Shown: piece by piece, positions 6,252-10,495 of the stretch
How the letters are laid out: every line of letters starts with the position of its first letter
Position numbering within the stretch: position 1 is the stretch's first letter
NCBI GenBank assembly: GCA_005800795.1
Contig: SYEN01000233.1
Span: forward strand, 1-10,495
Direction: 5' to 3'
DNA from: Burkholderiales bacterium
Lineage (GTDB): Bacteria; Pseudomonadota; Gammaproteobacteria; Burkholderiales; SG8-41
DNA: 10,495 bases
Translations under genes and position numbers: made by a program
The notes under the pieces: generated by a model
Database searches by the model: none
Told to the model about the DNA's origin: nothing
Seen by the model: only the letters and a program-made list of their open reading frames with translations

Positions 6252-6701
6252 TCAGGTCGGCTTGCGCTTCAGCAAAAACGCCTGTACTGCATCCTGCACC
6301 ATCTCGCCGCGCTGGTTGAATACCTGCAACTGGCGTTTCATGATGCCGCGGTCAGCGCGCGACGATTCACGCTTTTCCAAAACTTTCAGTTTGGCATGAA
6401 TGGTGTCGCCCGCTTTCACCGGCGCGGTGAATTTCAGATTCTCAAAACCGAGAAATGCAATCAGCGTGTCGTCGTACAAATGGAGCTGAAAAATCAGCCC
6501 CGCCGCGATGGCATAGACCAGCGGCCCGTGCGCGATACGCGTGCCGAACTGCGTGGTTTTGCAGTACTCCTCGTTAATGTGCAGCGGATTGTAATCGCCG
6601 GACAACCCGGCGAAGGTGACGATGTCCGCCTCGGTAACGGTGCGCGCGGGGCTTTCAAACTCGGCGCCGATGTTCCATTCTTCCCAGTACATTCCACGCA
6701 T
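6252..6701 (-). CDS. MaoC-family (R)-specific enoyl-CoA hydratase
   Basis: A single hot-dog-fold protein of 149 residues. The hydratase-2 motif is intact at 30-45 (FAGLSGDYNPLHINEE), with catalytic Asp36 and His41, followed by RIAHGPL (55-61). Such enzymes add water to trans-2-enoyl-CoA thioesters in the cytoplasm. It is the last intact gene of the minus-strand operon, after the CoA-transferase, acyl-CoA dehydrogenase and CitE-type lyase. The acid product of the dehydrogenase could be hydrated here and then cleaved by the lyase, as in itaconyl-CoA or mesaconyl-CoA hydration (inference). The start at 6701 has GAAAG close by and GGAG 12 bases upstream; a second ATG at 6692 would remove three residues. 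The gap to the CoA-transferase holds element C. Confidence 0.92.
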   Translation of the reverse strand: MRGMYWEEWNIGAEFESPARTVTEADIVTFAGLSGDYNPLHINEEYCKTTQFGTRIAHGPLVYAIAAGLIFQLHLYDDTLIAFLGFENLKFTAPVKAGDTIHAKLKVLEKRESSRADRGIMKRQLQVFNQRGEMVQDAVQAFLLKRKPT

Positions 6702-6721
6702 GATGGTCTTTCACTCCAAAA

Positions 6722-6755
6722 TTGTAAGTATTTGTTTTAATTGATTATTTTACAA
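6722..6755 (+). repeat. AT-rich intergenic element C
   Basis: It runs from TTGTAAGTATTTGTTTTAAT to ATTATTTTACAA, with perfect 6-bp inverted ends TTGTAA and TTACAA. The core GTTTTAATTGATT is shared with element A. It lies between the CoA-transferase and MaoC genes and overlaps the transferase end: it encodes its last residues and its stop codon (6745-6747). Confidence 0.7.
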
Positions 6756-7935
6756 CATCTGCGGTGCGTAGTTGGGCAATGCGCTCCACCGGCAAATGCA
6801 GCAAATCACGCAGCACGGCATCGGTATGCTCACCCAGCAGCGGCGCGGGTTGCGAAATCGTTTTGCCAGCACCATCAAACTTGATCGGATTGCCGGGCAG
6901 GCGTACGCGCCCGACCTGCGGGTGATCATATTCGACAATCATTTCGCGCTCGGCCACCGGCGGCTCAGCGAACGCACCCGCGAGATCGTTCACCGGTGCG
7001 GCCGGCACGTCGGCCGCGTACAGCTTCGACAGCCATTCGGCAGCGGTGCGGGTTTTTAAAATGCCTTCCAGTATCGGGACCAAATCCGCGCGGTGCTTCA
7101 GGCGCTTGGGGTTGGTGGCAAAACGCGGATCATCGGCAAGTTCCGGGCGATCCAGCACGACGCAGAGCTTTTTCCAGAACACTTCCTGCCGTGTGGCTAT
7201 CACCAGATAACCGTCGCGCGCGGCAAATGCCTGCCAAGGCACGGTGAATTCGTGCGCCGTGCCTTGCGGCTTGGGCACTTCGCCGGTACTTAAAAAATGC
7301 GTAGCCATGTAACTTAACAGATTCAGCATGCCATCGAACATCGAGGTTTCGACGCGGCAACCCTTGCCGGTTTTTTCGCGCTGATACAACCCAGCCAATA
7401 TCGCCTCGCACGAGAAGATACCGCCACTTAAATCCGCCAGCGGTATGCCCACGCGCGCCGGCGGGCGCCCCGGCTCACCGGTAATCGACAAGTGGCCGCT
7501 GATCGACTGGATCACCAGATCAAGCGCAGGAAAATTCCGGTAAACGCCCTCGCTGCCAAAGCCCGTCACCGAGCACTGAATGATGCGCGGGTTGATCGCC
7601 GACAACGTGGCGTAGTCCGCCTTCAAACGCGGCAACACGCCGGCACGAAAGTTGTCGATCACCACATCGGATACTTTCACCAGATCATGAAAAATCGCGC
7701 GGCCTTCGTCCAACTTGAGATTGATGACGATGCTTTTCTTATTGCGATTGAATGTAAGAAACAGCGCCGACACCCCGTTGTACGGCGCCACCGAGGGAAT
7801 GCGCCCGAGGTCACCCTCAGGCGTTTCTATCTTGATCACCTCGGCGCCCAAATCGGTGAGCACCTGCGAGCCATAGGTGCCAGCGATGATTTGGCCGAGC
7901 TCGAGGATGCGAACGCCTTGCAGCGGATGCGGCAT
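6745..7935 (-). CDS. Family III CoA-transferase (CaiB/BaiF)
   Basis: A 396-residue cytoplasmic enzyme that moves CoA between carboxylic acids through an aspartyl-anhydride intermediate. The N-terminus GVRILELGQIIAGTYGSQVLTDLGAEVIKIE is the family signature. Asp168 (IPLADLSGG) matches the catalytic Asp of formyl-CoA transferase, and the GYLVIA and YAADVPAAPVND segments are as expected. The start at 7935 was chosen because AGAGGG lies 7 bases upstream; a longer frame to 8064 would overlap the acyl-CoA dehydrogenase by more than 100 bases. Only 10 bases separate it from that gene. It presumably activates the pathway acid with CoA from succinyl-CoA or another donor, like itaconate CoA-transferase (Ict) in the analogous gene set; the acid itself is not known. 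The last codons and stop fall inside element C. Confidence 0.95.
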   Translation of the reverse strand: MPHPLQGVRILELGQIIAGTYGSQVLTDLGAEVIKIETPEGDLGRIPSVAPYNGVSALFLTFNRNKKSIVINLKLDEGRAIFHDLVKVSDVVIDNFRAGVLPRLKADYATLSAINPRIIQCSVTGFGSEGVYRNFPALDLVIQSISGHLSITGEPGRPPARVGIPLADLSGGIFSCEAILAGLYQREKTGKGCRVETSMFDGMLNLLSYMATHFLSTGEVPKPQGTAHEFTVPWQAFAARDGYLVIATRQEVFWKKLCVVLDRPELADDPRFATNPKRLKHRADLVPILEGILKTRTAAEWLSKLYAADVPAAPVNDLAGAFAEPPVAEREMIVEYDHPQVGRVRLPGNPIKFDGAGKTISQPAPLLGEHTDAVLRDLLHLPVERIAQLRTADVVK

Positions 7936-7945
7936 GGGCAGCCCT

Positions 7946-9118
7946 CTACAATCCCAAACCGCGTGCAATGATATTGCGCTGTATCTCCGAGGTGCCGGCG
8001 CCAATGGTAGCCAGTCGCGAGTCACGAAAAAATCGCTGCATCGGGTACTCCATGCAGTAGCCATAGCCGCCGAGGATTTGCAGGCCCATATCAGACACCG
8101 CTTTATAGGTCTCGCCGGTGTGCAGTTTGACCACGGCGGCGTCCTGGCGCGTCGCCTTGCCCTGATCCATCAGCCAGGCAAATCGGTACACCATGGTGCG
8201 CGAAATATCGAGCATCATTTTCATATTCGCGAGCTGGTGCGAAACCGCCTGAAACTTGCCGATGGTCTGGCCGAATTGCTTGCGGGTCTTGGCGTAGTTC
8301 AGGGCGTATTCAAAAGCTGCCGTCGCCGCCCCCGTGCGCGCAGCCGACAGGCACAGGCGCTCGTACCAGATATAAGCATCCACTGCGCGCCAGCCCTGCC
8401 CCACCTTGCCCAGCACCGCAGTTTTCGGCACTTGCACGTCGTTGTAGAACACCTGCGTGGTGCCGATGGCACGCTGACCGAGTGTTTTGATTTTCCTGAT
8501 TTCGATACCGGGCGTCCGGGTATCCACCAGAAAATTGGTGATGCCTTCGTGCTTTTTCTCGCCACTCGACGTGCGCGCGATCAGTAGGCACAGATCGCTG
8601 CAATCCATGCCTGAGGTGAACACCTTCTGCCCGTTGATCACGTACCCGCCTTCGCGTTCAGCGGCGCGCGTGGTCAACGCCGCCGCGTCCGAACCCGAAT
8701 GCGGTTCGGTGATGCCGAAGCACACGGCGATCTCACCCCTGGCCACGCGTGGCAGAATCGAGGCTTTCTGCTCCGGTGTGCCATCGCGCATCACCGCGTA
8801 GCCGCCGTAGGTGAGCGTGCGAAACACCCACATGGCGAGTTCCTCAAAGGCATAACCGCACTCTTCGAGCAGAATCGCCAGGTCAATGGCGCTGCCGTTG
8901 CCGCCACCGCTGCCCGTGTTACTCGCTGCGCTGCCGCCATATTCCGGCGGCACAATCAGACCGAACCAGCCACCTTGCGCCAGCGCATCGTACGCCTCGC
9001 GCGGCGGGCGGGCACCTTCGTCGCATTTTGCTGCATATTCTGGTGGACAGGCCTTGCCCAGCAGGGCGCGCAAATGCTCGCGAATTTGATTCTGTTCCGG
9101 AGTAAACGAATAATCCAT
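7946..9118 (-). CDS. Acyl-CoA dehydrogenase (isovaleryl-CoA-type active site)
   Basis: A 390-residue FAD enzyme that makes a trans-2-enoyl-CoA. Landmarks are CFGITEPHSGSD (133-144), YVINGQKVFTSG (159-170), RKQFGQTIGKFQ and GGYGY near the C-terminus. At the C-terminal site where most family members carry the catalytic Glu (YEGTSE) this protein has GAGTSE (Ala374). A Glu is instead found at 253 (WYERLCL), the position used by isovaleryl-CoA dehydrogenase, so the enzyme should be active and may take a branched acyl-CoA. A Gly/Ser-rich insert (about 65-76, SNTGSGGGNGS) lies before the second helical region and looks like a flexible loop. Electrons would go to ETF. It lies 57 bases after the lyase gene and 10 bases before the CoA-transferase gene. 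In this operon a methylsuccinyl-CoA-like substrate is plausible but not shown. Confidence 0.95.
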   Translation of the reverse strand: MDYSFTPEQNQIREHLRALLGKACPPEYAAKCDEGARPPREAYDALAQGGWFGLIVPPEYGGSAASNTGSGGGNGSAIDLAILLEECGYAFEELAMWVFRTLTYGGYAVMRDGTPEQKASILPRVARGEIAVCFGITEPHSGSDAAALTTRAAEREGGYVINGQKVFTSGMDCSDLCLLIARTSSGEKKHEGITNFLVDTRTPGIEIRKIKTLGQRAIGTTQVFYNDVQVPKTAVLGKVGQGWRAVDAYIWYERLCLSAARTGAATAAFEYALNYAKTRKQFGQTIGKFQAVSHQLANMKMMLDISRTMVYRFAWLMDQGKATRQDAAVVKLHTGETYKAVSDMGLQILGGYGYCMEYPMQRFFRDSRLATIGAGTSEIQRNIIARGLGL

Positions 9119-9175
9119 TACTGTTTGCCGTCCGCTGTTTGCTGTGCTGTCTGCAATCCGGCTTCTGCTGCCCGA

Positions 9176-10084
9176 TCAGTTCAACTTCGCCAGTTCCAGC
9201 ACCCGCCTGGCACGTGAATACATGGCGTAATCAATCAGCTTGCCTTCGACGGAAATCGCGGCCACGGCGGTTTTCTCCGCGGCTTCAAATTCGCTGACTA
9301 CGCGCGTATACCAGACCACTTCCGCTTCGGGCACGGCATAGGCCTTGCGTATGGGTGCGATTTGCTTCGGGTGTATCGGCGTGCGGCCCATGAAACCCAG
9401 CCTCGCCGACGCGATGGAGTCCTGCATCAATCCGGCTTCATCGTTGATGTCGGAAAACACGCCATCCAGCGGATAGGCGCCCGCCGCGCGCGTGTCGCAC
9501 AACACTTTAGAGCGTGCATACAGCAGTTCCGTGCCCTCAATCGACCACGCACAGCCAAGATCGGTTTGCAGATCACCGTCGCGCGCGCTACCGATGCACG
9601 TGCCTGTAACGCGCGATGAGGCCTTGATCAATGCGTGGCAGTTGTAAACGCCCAGCGCGCTTTCGATCATCAGGCAGATTTCCACGCTACCGGGTTTCAT
9701 GCCTGGTTTGCCGGGCGTCCCTTGCGCAGCTTCAAACCGGTCGAGTAGCGCGGCACAAGCCTGAATTTCCCCAATCGTTTCGCCCTTGGGCAGAAATATC
9801 ATGTCGAGTCCCGGCCGAACCACAGCCGCAAGATCGGATTCCAGCATGCCCGTAGCCGGGCTGTTGGTGCGCACAAAAACACCCGGCGTGGCTTTGCCGG
9901 AAGCGCGGCTGGCGGCTACAGCATCGATCTGTGCGGCAACAAGCTTGCGCGCTTCCGGCTTGGCGGCAATCGCCACGGAATCTTCCAGATCAAGAATCAC
10001 CGCATCGGCGCCGCTTTCCAGCGCCTTGGCCATCACGCGGGCGTTGGAGCCGGGCGCGAAAAGCGCTGTTCTTATGAGTTTCAT
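9176..10084 (-). CDS. HpcH/HpaI/CitE-family CoA-ester lyase
   Basis: A 302-residue TIM-barrel lyase of the CitE/malyl-CoA lyase group. It has RTALFAPGSN (5-14), DAVILDLEDSV (27-37), VRTNSP with Arg72 and Asn74, LPKGE (98-102), the metal-binding Glu141 (MIESALG), an Asp in GSARDGDLQTDLG (165-177) and IHPKQI (237-242). These residues hold Mg2+ and the CoA ester. Such enzymes split 3-hydroxyacyl-CoA compounds, for example citramalyl-CoA to pyruvate and acetyl-CoA, or beta-methylmalyl-CoA to glyoxylate and propionyl-CoA. Beside a CoA-transferase, a MaoC hydratase and an acyl-CoA dehydrogenase, a citramalyl-CoA-type role is the best guess. Element D fills the whole 28-base gap to the upstream CMD-like gene, so its ribosome-binding region lies in the element; only a weak purine stretch (AAGA) is seen. 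An IS or other break is absent. Confidence 0.93.
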   Translation of the reverse strand: MKLIRTALFAPGSNARVMAKALESGADAVILDLEDSVAIAAKPEARKLVAAQIDAVAASRASGKATPGVFVRTNSPATGMLESDLAAVVRPGLDMIFLPKGETIGEIQACAALLDRFEAAQGTPGKPGMKPGSVEICLMIESALGVYNCHALIKASSRVTGTCIGSARDGDLQTDLGCAWSIEGTELLYARSKVLCDTRAAGAYPLDGVFSDINDEAGLMQDSIASARLGFMGRTPIHPKQIAPIRKAYAVPEAEVVWYTRVVSEFEAAEKTAVAAISVEGKLIDYAMYSRARRVLELAKLN

Positions 10085-10124
10085 GATAATCTTAACTAAT
10101 TGATTTTATTCACTATTTTGCATA
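10085..10124. repeat. AT-rich intergenic element D
   Basis: On the plus strand it opens GATAATCTTAACTAATTGAT, nearly the same as element B, and continues with about 12 of 18 matching bases. It fills the gap between the CMD-like stop (TAG at 10113-10115, which it contributes) and the lyase start at 10084. It lacks the inverted right arm seen in B. Lying in the leader of the lyase gene, it may affect translation. Confidence 0.65.
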
Positions 10125-10495
10125 GCTCTCCACACGCATCGGTGGATTGCCGATCTCGCCAAGTCGGCCGTCTTCGGCCATGATCTCGATGAAATTTTCC
10201 AATGCGTGCCACGCTGGCGGCATGCCGAAATTGCTGCTGGTCATGAAAATGATTTCCATTACTTCGCGCGGACTCGCGCCCTGGCGCATCGCGCCACGCA
10301 TATGTCCGCGCGCGTTGGTACTCTCGCCCACTGCCAGACAATCCCCCACCATGCACAGCAGGCGGGTTTTGTTATCGACAACCCCCCGCGTGTACATGTC
10401 GGCGTAGCAAAACCGCACCCACAACCCGGCGAATTTGCTGTCCATCCGGTCGATCCAGTCGAGGCGGTGGATGTGATGGCGCGGCCGCAGGGTCC
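10113..10495 (-). CDS. Carboxymuconolactone decarboxylase-like protein, C-terminal part (runs off right edge)
   Basis: The frame is open from the right edge to the stop at 10113, giving about 127 visible residues; its start lies outside. An ATG at 10445 is probably internal, because the residues before it (LRPRHHIHRLDWIDRM) align with the matching part of the paralogue at 3966 (LQPTHHPEAIARMNR). The visible part equals that protein's second CMD domain: RFCYADMYTRGVVDNKTRLLC against DFIYAGMYVRGILDDKTRILC, a conserved His in RGHMRGAM, and GASPREVMEIIFMTSSNFGMP. It therefore is probably also a two-domain protein. It is the first visible gene of the operon with the lyase, dehydrogenase, CoA-transferase and hydratase. 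Its reaction is unknown. Its stop codon lies in element D. Confidence 0.88.
   Translation of the reverse strand, partial: TLRPRHHIHRLDWIDRMDSKFAGLWVRFCYADMYTRGVVDNKTRLLCMVGDCLAVGESTNARGHMRGAMRQGASPREVMEIIFMTSSNFGMPPAWHALENFIEIMAEDGRLGEIGNPPMRVESYAK

Noticed and set aside
7936..8064. Upstream extension of the CoA-transferase gene to 8064
   Set aside because: It would overlap the dehydrogenase by more than 100 bases; the ATG at 7935 has AGAGGG upstream and gives the normal family N-terminus.
7877..8587. 236-codon plus-strand frame opposite the acyl-CoA dehydrogenase
   Set aside because: Shadow of a strongly supported gene; the product has no recognisable motif.
9121..9142. Direct repeat CTGTTTGC (9121-9128 and 9135-9142) in the lyase-dehydrogenase gap
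   Set aside because: Only two 8-base copies in a low-complexity gap; too short to support a site or mobile-element scar.
1..10495. CRISPR array, tRNA/rRNA genes, phage or transposase genes
   Set aside because: No regular spacer-repeat array, no tRNA-like cloverleaf and no integrase or transposase motifs were seen on either strand.

Overview
The window looks like a catabolic/accessory stretch of a betaproteobacterial (Burkholderiales-like) chromosome. The coding DNA is GC-rich, and there are several periplasmic solute-binding proteins of the Bug/TctC family, which is greatly expanded in that group. No RNA gene, CRISPR array, integrase or insertion sequence was seen. The taxonomic call is inference from gene content.

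Layout, left to right. Minus strand: the N-terminal 139 codons of a short-chain dehydrogenase (cut by the left edge), then a decayed Bug N-terminus (465-603), then an intact Bug gene (664-1644). Divergent to that is a plus-strand pair, an FMN-dependent alpha-hydroxy-acid dehydrogenase (1757-2959) and an aldo/keto reductase (2964-3908). Convergent to these is a minus-strand two-domain carboxymuconolactone-decarboxylase-like (CMD) protein (3966-4904). It shares a divergent promoter region, containing a near-perfect 17-bp palindrome, with a second intact Bug gene (5035-6015, plus). A decayed Bug C-terminus (6077-6187, minus) follows. The right half is one minus-strand operon, read from high to low coordinates: CMD-like paralogue (cut by the right edge), HpcH/HpaI/CitE-type lyase, acyl-CoA dehydrogenase, family III (CaiB/BaiF) CoA-transferase, and MaoC hydratase.

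How the genes may work together (inference): CoA-transferase, acyl-CoA dehydrogenase, MaoC hydratase and CitE-type lyase form a complete activate-oxidise-hydrate-cleave series. It resembles itaconate/methylsuccinate-type C5-diacid breakdown, which uses itaconate CoA-transferase, itaconyl-CoA hydratase and citramalyl-CoA lyase. The Bug receptors would capture the carboxylate, and the hydroxy-acid dehydrogenase and aldo/keto reductase may handle related hydroxy/keto acids. The true substrate is unknown.

The most unusual structure is not a gene. Five short AT-rich related elements (E 622-646, A 3940-3970, B 6026-6069, C 6722-6755, D 10085-10124) sit at gene 3' ends, and three of them supply the stop codon of the adjacent gene. 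The two Bug relics, recovered by translating the gaps in all frames, show that the window once held at least four Bug loci.
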